Shown: positions 35,653 to 43,383, counted from the stretch's first letter. The stretch: 49,042 nucleotides of DNA from an uncultured Rothia sp. (GCA_946222285.1 CAMIIP010000012.1:1-49042), one strand, 5' to 3'. Notes: a model not told the origin generated them from the sequence alone. Numbers and translations: made by a program.

Positions 35653-36717
35653 TTGACTAAAATTAATGGTGAAGCGTCCGAAAATACGGATGCTGGGAAC
35701 AACGAGTACCTCTATGAGCCCTACACCACCGCTGATGGGCTTGAAGTGCCGCCCCCTACACGACCTATGGGACCGCGTCGTTTAGCTCGGTATCGAGATG
35801 ATGTCGCTGCTTACCTGCGGGCACGGCGTGACGGGAAAGAGCTACCAGAAGAACCTGTTGCCTATATGCCGGCTCTTGCTAGAGACCAGGGTATTGCTGA
35901 GAAAGAACTTGCCGTGCAACGAAAATTCGCGGCGCTATCGACTCTGGGTGACATTAAAGCTCCCGATGCTGAAAACGATTTATTAGATACGGGCAACGAT
36001 CAAAGGGGCGATGCAACGGTAGTTAATACTACAGTTGATGCTAAAAATACAGACTTTGTGCCAGCTGACACAGGATATGCACCCCCTGACACAGGTTATG
36101 CGCCAGCTGATACGGGATATGCTGCGCCGACTGAGGCAAACTTCGTCCCCGCTGATGCACCGGCTGAAGCAGAGGATCCCTTCTACGGTCCAACCGTTTC
36201 TCGCGATGTATCGACCGATATTAACATTGGTGGGGATGTGATTGTTGACGAGGATTTTGGTGAAGTCTCTTTAAATGCGAGTGGAGATGTTGATGCTACT
36301 GAAGAACTCCTGCTGAGTAACACCGCTCTAAAAAAGGCTCTAAGAAATGAAACCCCTGGAGTACCGCCTACGGAACAGTTCGAAATTCGGTTACCGCTAC
36401 CAGTTTCGGCGATGGACGCGCAGGGACTAGATCTTTCCCAAAGCGATTTTGACGATGATGAATATTCCTCAAGAATTTCGCCCTGGAACACAGCTTCTCA
36501 ACCGGTAGTGAGCGATCAGACAACGGCAATTGAAGGGCGAGATGTGTTAGCTTCTAGCATCCGTTCCCATGACGCTGAGCGAAAATCAGTCAGACACACT
36601 TCAGCAAACTCTATGCGGGAGCCTATTGAAGAAGAGAAATCATCTGCGTTCATGATTTGGCTAGCTTTGTTACTGGTTGTGGCGCTGGTTGGTATAGTCT
36701 TTCTCATTATCCTGTAG
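35653..36717 (+). CDS. C-terminally membrane-anchored, disordered repeat protein
   Basis: A 354-residue acidic protein of unknown function. An Arg-rich N-terminal segment (RPMGPRRLARYRDDVAAYLRAR, shown in part; about residues 38-58) is followed by a long low-complexity acidic region. Three tandem 7-residue units, PADTGYA/PPDTGYA/PADTGYA (residues 137-157), lie at 36061-36123. One hydrophobic segment at the very C terminus (about 333-353) should insert in the membrane, leaving the bulk cytoplasmic or outside according to topology. The start is TTG with GAGG upstream. It lies between nadD and rsfS. No known domain was recognised. Confidence 0.75.
   Translation: MTKINGEASENTDAGNNEYLYEPYTTADGLEVPPPTRPMGPRRLARYRDDVAAYLRARRDGKELPEEPVAYMPALARDQGIAEKELAVQRKFAALSTLGDIKAPDAENDLLDTGNDQRGDATVVNTTVDAKNTDFVPADTGYAPPDTGYAPADTGYAAPTEANFVPADAPAEAEDPFYGPTVSRDVSTDINIGGDVIVDEDFGEVSLNASGDVDATEELLLSNTALKKALRNETPGVPPTEQFEIRLPLPVSAMDAQGLDLSQSDFDDDEYSSRISPWNTASQPVVSDQTTAIEGRDVLASSIRSHDAERKSVRHTSANSMREPIEEEKSSAFMIWLALLLVVALVGIVFLIIL
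36061..36123 (+). repeat. Three tandem 21-base coding repeats
   Basis: Three in-frame 21-base units encode PADTGYA, PPDTGYA and PADTGYA. The DNA copies differ mainly at third positions, so the protein repeat has been kept while the DNA diverged. Copy number may vary between strains. Confidence 0.8.
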
Positions 36718-36771
36718 AATATTAATTTTCTTGTTTGCCGGTTTCGGTAAATTTCGTGTCGAAAGGACACT

Positions 36772-37221
36772 ATGACTGCATCTGCTGAATCAATTCAGGC
36801 TCTCAAATATGCTGCGCAGGCCGCAGAAGATAAACAAGGCACTAACTTGTTCGCTGTTGATACGTCAGAAGCCATGGGACTTATTGACGGTTTCTTGGTG
36901 GTCTCGGCACATAACGAACGTCTGGTAAACGCGATTGTTGACGCGGTTGAAGACGATTTACGCGAGAAAATGAATATGAAGCCTACCCGTCGAGAAGGCC
37001 GTGCTGGAGGGCGCTGGGTACTCTTAGACTTTGAAGATATCGTGATTCATGTTCAGCACGAAGAAGATCGTGCCTTCTACGCGTTGGACCGTCTCTGGTC
37101 AGAGGCTCCGCGTATTATGCTGGGCGTTGAGAGTGAATCAGAAACTTTGGAAAACGTAGATCAGAGCGCAGATCAGCGCATTATTACAGCTGATGATGAG
37201 GTTAAAGTTGAAGAAGACTAA
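36772..37221 (+). CDS. rsfS: Ribosome silencing factor RsfS
   Basis: A 149-residue RsfS/Iojap-family protein that binds L14 and blocks 50S-30S joining when nutrients are low. The core includes DGFLVVSAHNERLVNAIVD and the GRWVLLDFEDIVIHVQHEEDR block (shown in part) with RAFYALDRLW. It is followed by about 35 extra acidic residues. GAAAGGACAC precedes the ATG. Its position after nadD is conserved across bacteria. Confidence 0.94.
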   Translation: MTASAESIQALKYAAQAAEDKQGTNLFAVDTSEAMGLIDGFLVVSAHNERLVNAIVDAVEDDLREKMNMKPTRREGRAGGRWVLLDFEDIVIHVQHEEDRAFYALDRLWSEAPRIMLGVESESETLENVDQSADQRIITADDEVKVEED

Positions 37222-37229
37222 TCTTCGAT

Positions 37230-37259
37230 TTGCGCAGAGCTTATAGAGTTGTGTACACT
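37230..37259 (+). promoter_or_regulatory. Promoter of tRNA-Ala
   Basis: TTGCGC (37230-37235) and TACACT (37254-37259) are separated by 18 bases and lie 33 bases before the mature tRNA, fitting a housekeeping sigma-factor promoter. Confidence 0.5.
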
Positions 37260-37291
37260 GATTGAGTGCTTTCGGGCAATCAATTGCATAG

Positions 37292-37364
37292 GGGGATATG
37301 GCGCAGCTGGTAGCGCACTTGCATGGCATGCAAGGGGTCAGGGGTTCGAGTCCCCTTATCTCCA
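37292..37364 (+). tRNA. tRNA-Ala (anticodon GGC)
   Basis: A 73-base cloverleaf. The acceptor is GGGGATA with TATCTCC (one G-T pair), the D stem GCGC/GCGC with loop AGCTGGTA, the anticodon stem CTTGC/GCAAG with loop ATGGCAT giving anticodon GGC, and the T arm AGGGG-TTCGAGT-CCCCT. The discriminator is A and the CCA end is not encoded. A strong terminator follows. Confidence 0.97.
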
Positions 37365-37369
37365 CGGAT

Positions 37370-37404
37370 AGTCTCAAAACTCTTACTTCAAGAGTTTTGA
37401 GACT
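37370..37404 (+). terminator. Terminator of tRNA-Ala
   Basis: A perfect 15-base-pair stem (37370-37384 with 37390-37404) with a 5-base loop and a run of six Ts at its end, a textbook intrinsic terminator six bases after the tRNA. Confidence 0.95.
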
Positions 37405-37407
37405 TTT

Positions 37408-37539
37408 TTGTATCTGGTTATTGAACACAGAGATGACGTCGAAATCGTGTGGCGATCCATGCAAAGCCAGGAAGGTGTGGCTCATCGTGTTGCTATCGGT
37501 GGATTGCATTTGAACTGGCACACGGCGCGTAAGAAATAA
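37408..37539 (+). pseudogene. Orphan 43-codon open frame, possible gene remnant
   Basis: A frame from TTG 37408 to TAA 37537-37539 reads through residues such as LYLVIEHRDDVEIVW and ends GGLHLNWHTARKK. Composition looks protein-like, but there is no ribosome site because the start lies in the terminator's T run. It may be the 3' end of a lost gene, or a chance frame. The protein family was not recognised. Confidence 0.3.
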
Positions 37540-37639
37540 ATACGGTACTAGATTCGAACCAATATGTAGCGACTGTGTGTGCCGAATAGTTTGGTTCTTC
37601 TGCTTCCGCACGAAATATAAAAAATTTTATCGACGAAGT

Positions 37640-37680
37640 GTTCCCAAACAAGCTAATAGATTTATGAATTCCCTGGGAAC
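37640..37680. promoter_or_regulatory. Inverted repeat and TATATT box before the lipoprotein gene
   Basis: GTTCCCA (37640-37646) and TGGGAAC (37674-37680) are perfect 7-base arms 27 bases apart. TATATT (37685-37690) follows and ends six bases before ATG 37697, where no ribosome site exists. This layout fits a -10 box of a leaderless message with an operator just upstream. Confidence 0.45.
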
Positions 37681-37696
37681 ACGCTATATTTTTTGT

Positions 37697-38134
37697 ATGG
37701 GTAATAAAAAAGTTTTCGCTACGTTAGCAATCGGCGCCACCGTTGTGCTCAGTGGTTGCGCACAGACGATCGTTCCCGGTCTTGGGATCGAAAAAACTGA
37801 AGGTTTTGAAGGTAACAGGGATTCCCTGGTTATTGAAGCGGTGGTTAAAGATGCCAAAACCGGTGAGTTGAAGCCCGGTAACATTAGTGTTACCCAAGAT
37901 CAGATGGATTTTGACGGCAACCGCGAAGATTTCGGTGCTGAAGAAAGCTTTTTTAAAGTGGTTACTGATGAGGACGAATCGGTTTCTGGTCATCTGATTC
38001 GTGTGGTTGTTCAGTCTGAGAATCCTGAAGACGAAGTATTCTGTGCTATTGCAGATGTTGCTAAGATTGAGCCGACTCACGCTACGGAATCTGAGGGCGA
38101 AGGTTCTGCTACCTGCCAAGTTCACGTAAGCTAA
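37697..38134 (+). CDS. Small putative lipoprotein
   Basis: A 145-residue secreted lipoprotein candidate. The signal has a Lys-rich n-region (MGNKKV), a hydrophobic core and lipobox LSGC with Cys21. The mature part is acidic, with two further Cys (near 117 and 141) that could pair. No family was recognised. The open frame extends upstream to 37577, but the extra 40 residues precede a good signal peptide and are unlikely to be translated. ATG 37697 probably starts a leaderless message. Confidence 0.7.
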   Translation: MGNKKVFATLAIGATVVLSGCAQTIVPGLGIEKTEGFEGNRDSLVIEAVVKDAKTGELKPGNISVTQDQMDFDGNREDFGAEESFFKVVTDEDESVSGHLIRVVVQSENPEDEVFCAIADVAKIEPTHATESEGEGSATCQVHVS

Positions 38135-38152
38135 AGATAACTTAACGATAAA

Positions 38153-38191
38153 AAGAGCGAATTCCTTTTATGCCGGAAGGAGTTCGCTCTT
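38153..38191 (+). terminator. Terminator after the lipoprotein gene
   Basis: A 15-base-pair stem with one G-T pair (38153-38167 with 38177-38191), 9-base loop, preceded by As and followed by TCTT. It lies 18 bases after the stop. Confidence 0.85.
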
Positions 38192-38236
38192 CTTGATGTT
38201 TGCTCCTTCAATCATGGATACGGAAGATTAATTTCT

Positions 38237-39358
38237 ATGAGCCCCAAAGAACAGAACGTTACAGAGACCGAGGTTGATAAGCACCATACGCAGCCAGATC
38301 ATCTGTTCTATAGAATTTCAGATCGTTTCCATCAAGCGCGTGAGAAGCGTGCTCGTAGCAATCGTGAAGAACCCGTTATTGTGCCTTCGGTGGGCTACGG
38401 GTCAGCTAAAGATGGTTGGGTGAGAGTTGTTGGACGAGCGCTGTATAAAACCGAGTTGTTTGAAAAGGTTTTTAACTCTCTTGATAGCAATGTCACTTCC
38501 ACTGAACCGATTCGTGGGTGGCGTTCATTTACCGCCATTGCTATTTCTTACGCACCCATTACTATCACGGTTGATGGGCAACAGTTTCAAGTGAATACCG
38601 ACCGCGGAGGAGTGCTTGATGCAAAAATTAGCATTCAGCTTTCACCGGGTATGCATGAAGTTCTTATGCATACTCCCGGTAGCATGATTGCTCGCACTAC
38701 CGTTTATAACGTGCCTCCCGAGCAGAAAATCGGTGTGGTTTCAGATATTGATGACACCGTGATGGTTACAGCCCTACCGCGCCCAGTGCTAGCTGCATGG
38801 AACTCTTTCGTGCTCAATGAACATGCTCGCACACCTACCCCGGGAATGTCTGTGCTGATGGATAGGATTCACCGAGAATATCCGGATGCTCCCTTTATGT
38901 ATCTTTCTACCGGTGCCTGGAATATTGCTCCTACGCTACACCGTTTTCTTACTCGTAATGCCTATCCCAAGGGTACTTTCTTGCTCACCGACTGGGGGCC
39001 AACTACAGATCGCTGGTTCCGTTCTGGCTCTGCGCATAAGGTGAACTCATTGAGCCGTCTTGCCGAAGAGTTTCCGGAAATGAAATGGATTCTCATTGGA
39101 GATGATGGTCAGAGAGACCCTGATATTTATAGCGGCTTTGCCGTGCGTTATCCACAGAACGTGGCAGCTATTTTGATACGTAATCTTACGCTGGGGGAGT
39201 CTGTTCTAGCTTCGGGACGAGTGTGGAGCGATAACCGTTCGCAGGCTATTACTCGTGGACGTTTCTGGATGGAAGCGAATGACGGCGCTACGCTGATCAA
39301 TAAACTCAAGCGTATGGGGTTGCTGAGTAATGTTAAAGATGAGACGTCAAATAGTTAG
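38237..39358 (+). CDS. App1-family phosphatase domain protein
   Basis: A 373-residue protein whose central region matches the App1/DUF2183 phosphatase family: VVSDIDDTVMVT carries the HAD-type DxDxT nucleophile motif (Asp170, Asp172, Thr174), followed by YLSTGAWN and GDDGQRDPDIY. Eukaryotic App1 is a phosphatidate phosphatase; the substrate of bacterial members is not settled. There is no signal peptide or membrane helix, so it is probably cytoplasmic or peripheral. The N-terminal 100 residues resemble the beta-rich preceding domain of the family. A perfect DnaA-box 9-mer (TTATCCACA) lies within the coding sequence at 39148-39156. Confidence 0.85.
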   Translation: MSPKEQNVTETEVDKHHTQPDHLFYRISDRFHQAREKRARSNREEPVIVPSVGYGSAKDGWVRVVGRALYKTELFEKVFNSLDSNVTSTEPIRGWRSFTAIAISYAPITITVDGQQFQVNTDRGGVLDAKISIQLSPGMHEVLMHTPGSMIARTTVYNVPPEQKIGVVSDIDDTVMVTALPRPVLAAWNSFVLNEHARTPTPGMSVLMDRIHREYPDAPFMYLSTGAWNIAPTLHRFLTRNAYPKGTFLLTDWGPTTDRWFRSGSAHKVNSLSRLAEEFPEMKWILIGDDGQRDPDIYSGFAVRYPQNVAAILIRNLTLGESVLASGRVWSDNRSQAITRGRFWMEANDGATLINKLKRMGLLSNVKDETSNS

Positions 39359-39442
39359 TCTCGCTGATTGAAGCTGTTCGGTCTGGGGCGGATGAGGAAG
39401 GGAGGCGATTCTTTCTTGTCCGTCCCCATTTTGGTTTAATAC

Positions 39443-39514
39443 TCAAAATTTTTCTATTTAGCAAGCAGGAATCTTTCGACACCCCCGAGTCTAAAGTAAG
39501 TCAAAATTTTTCTA
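39443..39514. repeat. Direct repeat of an AT-rich 14-mer
   Basis: TCAAAATTTTTCTA occurs perfectly at 39443-39456 and 39501-39514, 58 bases apart. AAAATTTTTC recurs at 39716-39725 beside the NrdR-type boxes. Confidence 0.7.
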
Positions 39515-39652
39515 AAATGACCGTGTATATATCAACTTCAAGGAGTAGTTGAAACAACTTCCGCGATAATTCAAGGCACTTCTTCTTCTGGGCTGACTAG
39601 GGGTGATTAAACAGACCGATTAATGCGCTTTGTGGCATGAAGGCTGAATTTA

Positions 39653-39704
39653 TGTGGATAACTTCTAAAGAACCGCGAGAAACCGCGACCTGTATTGTGG
39701 ATTA
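39653..39704 (-). promoter_or_regulatory. DnaA-box matches upstream of nrdH
   Basis: TGTGGATAA (39653-39661) is the exact complement of the DnaA box TTATCCACA. TGTGGATTA (39696-39704) differs at one base. Both face the same way, 43 bases apart, and lie 32-83 bases before the first NrdR-type box. DnaA control of ribonucleotide reductase genes is established in E. coli; here it is inferred from sequence only. Confidence 0.5.
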
Positions 39705-39735
39705 ACCCTTCAATGAAAATTTTTCGTCTACTAGA

Positions 39736-39783
39736 CCACAGTATGTTGTGGTGGCTAATTGGTTACAACACTAGATATAGTAT
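39736..39783 (+). promoter_or_regulatory. Tandem NrdR boxes in the nrdH promoter
   Basis: CCACAGTATGTTGTGG (39736-39751) and ACACTAGATATAGTAT (39768-39783) match the NrdR consensus (acaCwAtATaTwgtgt). Their starts are 32 bases apart, about three helical turns, the arrangement usual for NrdR pairs. The second overlaps a TATAGT -10-like hexamer, consistent with repression when dNTPs are abundant. Confidence 0.85.
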
Positions 39784-39925
39784 TAACCATCGTGTGAAGC
39801 TAGTAGAGATTCCCCTCATCTAACACTCCTCGCAGGAGAGACAGAAACTGCTTCCGCACCTATTTAATACCCATACCCATCGCAAGATTCGGGCGTAGAT
39901 TTGTGCGCCCACAAGGAGCTAGACA
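39784..39925 (+). promoter_or_regulatory. nrdH untranslated leader
   Basis: The 142 bases between the second NrdR box and nrdH have two small hairpins: CTCCT-CGC-AGGAG (39826-39838) and GGGCG (39891-39895) with CGCCC (39906-39910), the latter ending just before the AAGGAG ribosome site. No known riboswitch core was recognised. Confidence 0.4.
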
Positions 39926-40150
39926 ATGTCAGTTACGGTCTATACCAAACCCGCATGTGTGCAGTGCAATATGACCTACCGTGCACTGGATAAGAACGGC
40001 ATTGATTACACTACCGTTGATATCACCGAGGATGCCGCAGCACTGGCTCATATCAAAGAGTTGGGCTACCTTCAAGCCCCGGTAGTGATAGCTGATGGAG
40101 ATCACTGGTCAGGTTTTCAGCCCGATCGTATCAACGCCCTAGTTTCCTAA
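39926..40150 (+). CDS. nrdH: Glutaredoxin-like protein NrdH
   Basis: A 74-residue thiol carrier that reduces the class Ib ribonucleotide reductase. The redox motif is Cys11-Val-Gln-Cys14, and the C-terminal WSGFQPDRI block is typical of NrdH, which accepts electrons from thioredoxin reductase. AAGGAG precedes the ATG. It is the first gene of the nrdHIE unit. Confidence 0.96.
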   Translation: MSVTVYTKPACVQCNMTYRALDKNGIDYTTVDITEDAAALAHIKELGYLQAPVVIADGDHWSGFQPDRINALVS

Positions 40151-40189
40151 GTTTTACCCTTTCGTGCTGTTTCCTAGGAGATGACAAGC

Positions 40190-40654
40190 ATGGAATCAGA
40201 AGTACAAGTCGGTGACATCGGGATTGAAGTAACCGGTGAACCCTTTATCGTATATTTTTCTTCGGTTTCAGAAAACACCCATAAATTTATTGTCAAAACC
40301 GGTGTGCAGAGCTTACGGTTGCCTCTCAAAACTTCCGAAGCTACACCTTCCGTTCATCGCCCCTTTGTTCTCTGTGTGCCTAGTTACGGACGTCCGGGAG
40401 GGTCAGGTTCGATACCGCCGCAAGCGGTGAAGTTTTTGAATAACCCGCTCAATAGGGAATTGATGCAGGGTGTGATCGGGGCCGGTAATACTAATTTTGG
40501 TTCGCTCTATTGCATCGCAGCTGAAAAAGTTGCGGCAAAATGCGAAGTTCCGGTGCTTTATAAGTTTGAGCTGATGGGCACCGCAGAAGATGTAAGCAAC
40601 GTACAAGAAGGATTGAAAGCATTTTGGAGAAAAAACTCTCTGTACCCAGCCTGA
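40190..40654 (+). CDS. nrdI: Class Ib ribonucleotide reductase assembly flavoprotein NrdI
   Basis: A 154-residue flavodoxin-like protein that supplies an oxidant for assembling the Mn2-tyrosyl cofactor of NrdF. The FMN-binding regions VYFSSVSENTHKF and PSYGRPGGSGSIPPQAVKFL are visible, as is GAGNTNFG. ATG 40190 has AGGAG nine bases upstream; the in-frame ATG at 40181 abuts that AGGAG and is less likely. It overlaps the proposed start of nrdE. Confidence 0.94.
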   Translation: MESEVQVGDIGIEVTGEPFIVYFSSVSENTHKFIVKTGVQSLRLPLKTSEATPSVHRPFVLCVPSYGRPGGSGSIPPQAVKFLNNPLNRELMQGVIGAGNTNFGSLYCIAAEKVAAKCEVPVLYKFELMGTAEDVSNVQEGLKAFWRKNSLYPA

Positions 40655-42804
40655 GTGTAGAGCCCAGTTACGAAGATCCAACTACTCCCGATAAATTTCA
40701 GGGTATGGGGTATCACGAGCTGAATGCTCTGCTGAATCTCTACGACGAGAACGGAAATATTCAGTTCGATGCTGATCGTCAGGCTGCTCGTCAGTACTTT
40801 TTACAGCACGTCAATAACAACACTGTTTTCTTCCATGACCTTGAAGAAAAACTCGATTACCTGGTTAAGCACCAGTATTACGAGCCTGAGGTGCTGGCTA
40901 ACTACAGCATGGATTTTATTAAGGAACTCTCCAAGCTTGCCTATTCTTTCAAGTTTCGTTTCCCCACGTTTTTGGGTGCTTTTAAGTTCTACACTTCTTA
41001 TGCTCTGAAGACCTTCGACGGTCAGCGTTACTTGGAGCGTTTTGAGGATCGCGTGGTCATGGTGGCACTTTTGCTTGCTCAGGGCAATGAGGATTTAGCT
41101 AAAGAAATCGTTGAGGAAATTATTTCCGGTCGTTTCCAGCCGGCTACGCCCACTTTTCTGAACGCCGGTAAGAAGCAGCGCGGTGAGCTTGTATCCTGTT
41201 TCCTACTTCGTATTGAAGATAGCATGGAGTCCATTGGGCGCTCTATTAACTCGGCTTTGCAGCTCTCTAAGCGTGGTGGTGGTGTCGCTTTCGCATTGAC
41301 TAACCTGCGTGAAGCCGGTGCGCCCATTAAAAAGATTGAAAATCAGTCTTCTGGTGTGATTCCCGTGATGAAGCTTCTGGAGGATTCCTTCTCTTATGCT
41401 AATCAGCTGGGTGCTCGCCAGGGCGCTGGCGCAGTCTATCTGCACGCTCACCATCCCGATATTTATTCTTTTTTGGACACCAAGCGTGAGAATGCCGACG
41501 AGAAAATCCGCATTAAGACTCTCTCGCTGGGCGTCGTCATTCCCGATATCACCTTTGAGCTGGCTAAGCGTAACGAAGATATGTATCTTTTCTCGCCTTA
41601 CGATGTTGAGCGTATCTATGGTGTGCCTTTCTCAGACATTAACGTTTCTGAGAAGTACTACGAGATGGTAGATGACGCGCGTATCAAAAAGACCAAGATT
41701 AACGCTCGCGAATTCTTCACCACCCTTGCCGAGATCCAGTTCGAATCGGGTTATCCCTATGTAATGTTCGAAGATACGGTGAATAAAGCCAATCCGATTG
41801 AGGGCAAGGTTATTATGTCTAACCTTTGCTCAGAGATTCTGCAGGTTTCTGCACCGTCTGAGTACAATACTGATCTTGGTTATGCCAATGTGGGTAAGGA
41901 TATTTCCTGTAATCTCGGTTCGCTCAATATTGCGCTGACTATGGATGGCGGCAATATCGGTAAGACTGTAAACGCGGCGATCCGCTCGCTTACTTCTGTC
42001 TCAGATCAGTCGGATATTAGTTCGGTACCTTCAATTGAGCGTGGCAATAGTATGTCTCACGCGGTGGGGCTGGGGCAGATGAACTTGCACGGCTTCTTGG
42101 CTCGTGAGCACATCTACTATGGTTCTGAAGAAGCCTTGGACTTCACGAATATTTATTTCTACACGATTACTTACCACGCTATTCAGGCGTCGATGGAGAT
42201 TGCCCGCGAGCGTGGTGAGAGCTTCGTAGGCTTCGAGAAGTCTGATTACGCTAACGGTTCTTTCTTTGAAAAGTACACGGAAAAGGAGTGGAAGCCTGAG
42301 ACTGAGCGTGCTGCGGCTTTGTTTGAAGGTCACCATATTCCCACCATTGAGGACTGGAAGAAGCTGGCTGCCGATGTGGCTCAGTACGGTATGTATAACC
42401 AGAATTTGCAGGCTGTACCTCCTACAGGTTCGATTTCTTATATCAACGGCTCGACGTCGTCGATTCACCCGATTGCCTCGAAGATTGAGATTCGTAAGGA
42501 AGGTAAGTTGGGGCGTGTTTACTATCCGGCACCTTTCATGAATAACGAGAATCTGGATTACTATCAGGATGCGTACGAGATTGGTTATGAGAAGATTATC
42601 GATACTTATGCTGTAGCAACTCAACATGTTGACCAGGGGCTGTCTCTGACTCTCTTCTTTAACGACACTGCATCTACTCGCGATGTCAATCGGGCGCAGA
42701 TTTATGCTTGGCGCAAGGGTATCAAGACCATTTATTACTCGCGTATCCGCCAGATGGCGCTTGAGGGTACCGAGGTTGAGGGTTGTGTATCCTGCATGTT
42801 GTAG
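40624..42804 (+). CDS. nrdE: Class Ib ribonucleoside-diphosphate reductase alpha subunit
   Basis: The large catalytic subunit, 726 residues from TTG 40624. Landmarks are the YHELNALLNLYD start of the family core near residue 30, VSCFLLRIEDSM with one redox Cys, the radical-site Cys402 (SNLCSEI), VPPTGSISYINGS and the C-terminal shuttle CVSCML. It lacks an ATP-cone, as is normal for NrdE. The TTG start overlaps nrdI by 31 bases and is uncertain; ATG 40705 would remove 27 residues. It reduces NDPs with NrdF, whose gene lies beyond an intervening MarR gene. Confidence 0.94.
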   Translation: MEKKLSVPSLSVEPSYEDPTTPDKFQGMGYHELNALLNLYDENGNIQFDADRQAARQYFLQHVNNNTVFFHDLEEKLDYLVKHQYYEPEVLANYSMDFIKELSKLAYSFKFRFPTFLGAFKFYTSYALKTFDGQRYLERFEDRVVMVALLLAQGNEDLAKEIVEEIISGRFQPATPTFLNAGKKQRGELVSCFLLRIEDSMESIGRSINSALQLSKRGGGVAFALTNLREAGAPIKKIENQSSGVIPVMKLLEDSFSYANQLGARQGAGAVYLHAHHPDIYSFLDTKRENADEKIRIKTLSLGVVIPDITFELAKRNEDMYLFSPYDVERIYGVPFSDINVSEKYYEMVDDARIKKTKINAREFFTTLAEIQFESGYPYVMFEDTVNKANPIEGKVIMSNLCSEILQVSAPSEYNTDLGYANVGKDISCNLGSLNIALTMDGGNIGKTVNAAIRSLTSVSDQSDISSVPSIERGNSMSHAVGLGQMNLHGFLAREHIYYGSEEALDFTNIYFYTITYHAIQASMEIARERGESFVGFEKSDYANGSFFEKYTEKEWKPETERAAALFEGHHIPTIEDWKKLAADVAQYGMYNQNLQAVPPTGSISYINGSTSSIHPIASKIEIRKEGKLGRVYYPAPFMNNENLDYYQDAYEIGYEKIIDTYAVATQHVDQGLSLTLFFNDTASTRDVNRAQIYAWRKGIKTIYYSRIRQMALEGTEVEGCVSCML

Positions 42805-42813
42805 GTTGTAGCT

Positions 42814-42852
42814 AAAAATCCCGTCTGCTGTGTTTTGGCAGGCGGGATTTTT
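42814..42852 (+). terminator. Terminator of nrdHIE
   Basis: A 15-base-pair stem with one G-T pair (42814-42828 with 42838-42852), A-rich before and T5 at the end. It stops the nrdHIE transcript before the MarR gene, so nrdF needs another promoter. Confidence 0.9.
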
Positions 42853-42874
42853 CTGCAATGGTTTATTATGAATA

Positions 42875-42888
42875 TAACTGATAAGTTA
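42875..42888. promoter_or_regulatory. Candidate MarR operator
   Basis: TAACT-GATA-AGTTA is a perfect 5-base inverted repeat 25 bases before the MarR gene start, with a further AACTGAT copy immediately downstream (42889-42896 region). Position and size fit an autoregulatory MarR site. Confidence 0.4.
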
Positions 42889-42912
42889 AACTGATTATTT
42901 TTGGATAGCGCT

Positions 42913-43383
42913 ATGAGAATTTTTTCAAAAGAGGATGCGCGAAACCTCCATTACGTGGTTTTTAGAATGCATCGACGTCTACGGAACGAATCTCTGCAAG
43001 AATCACCGTTAACTTTTTCTGAAGAAACCGTACTGATGGCACTTTCGGCGCACCCTTATCAGACGGGAGCGGAACTGGCGAGGTTTCAGCGTATTACTCC
43101 GCAGTCCATGAATATGTTGGTCAAGAACCTCACGCGCAGAGGGTATATTTATTCTCGGAAGAATAGTGGGGATCGACGTCGTAAGGAATTGGCGCTTACG
43201 GAGGTAGGGGAGCGGTTGAGTTCTTGCATTGAACTCACGAGGTTGGAATGGATTCAGGAGAAAGCTGAGGCTGAATTTTCCGAAGAAGAAATAGACGTTC
43301 TGCTCCAAGCTGTGCCCCTGTTGCGTCGTTTGGTGGATCGTCCTGCAGAAACTGTGGAGGAGAAACTTCTTAAAAAATACTAG
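42913..43383 (+). CDS. MarR-family transcriptional regulator
   Basis: A 156-residue winged-helix regulator. The helix-turn-helix and wing are visible as AELARFQRITPQSMNMLVKNL (shown in part) and GYIYSRKNSGDRRRKELALTE near residues 55-100, with dimerising helices at both ends. The start is ATG 42913, with TGGA seven bases before; TTG 42901 is an alternative. It sits between nrdE and nrdF on the same strand. The ligand is unknown; the position suggests a link with dNTP synthesis or oxidative stress, but this is inference. Confidence 0.88.
   Translation: MRIFSKEDARNLHYVVFRMHRRLRNESLQESPLTFSEETVLMALSAHPYQTGAELARFQRITPQSMNMLVKNLTRRGYIYSRKNSGDRRRKELALTEVGERLSSCIELTRLEWIQEKAEAEFSEEEIDVLLQAVPLLRRLVDRPAETVEEKLLKKY

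Larger units (their letters stand above)
39359..39735. other. Long intergenic region upstream of nrdH (distal part)
   Basis: About 375 bases with no supported gene. It holds an imperfect GGGGCGGA/TCCGTCCCC hairpin (about 39394-39428) that may end the App1 transcript, a perfect 14-base direct repeat TCAAAATTTTTCTA (39443-39456 and 39501-39514) with a third near copy at 39714-39727, an inverted repeat TCAACT-N9-AGTTGA (39532-39552), and the DnaA-box matches listed separately. The AT-rich repeats and sites suggest a control region. Confidence 0.5.

Noticed and set aside
37540..37610. A GGTTCGAATC-like T-arm on the minus strand suggesting a second tRNA
   Set aside because: No acceptor, D or anticodon stem could be built around it.
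39549..39569. Tiny TTG frame (MKQLPR) after AGGAG upstream of nrdH as a leader peptide
   Set aside because: Only six codons, and AGGAG lies within an inverted repeat; too short to support.
42031..42858. Minus-strand open frame of 275 codons opposite nrdE
   Set aside because: It is antisense to the conserved nrdE core and has no recognisable domain.
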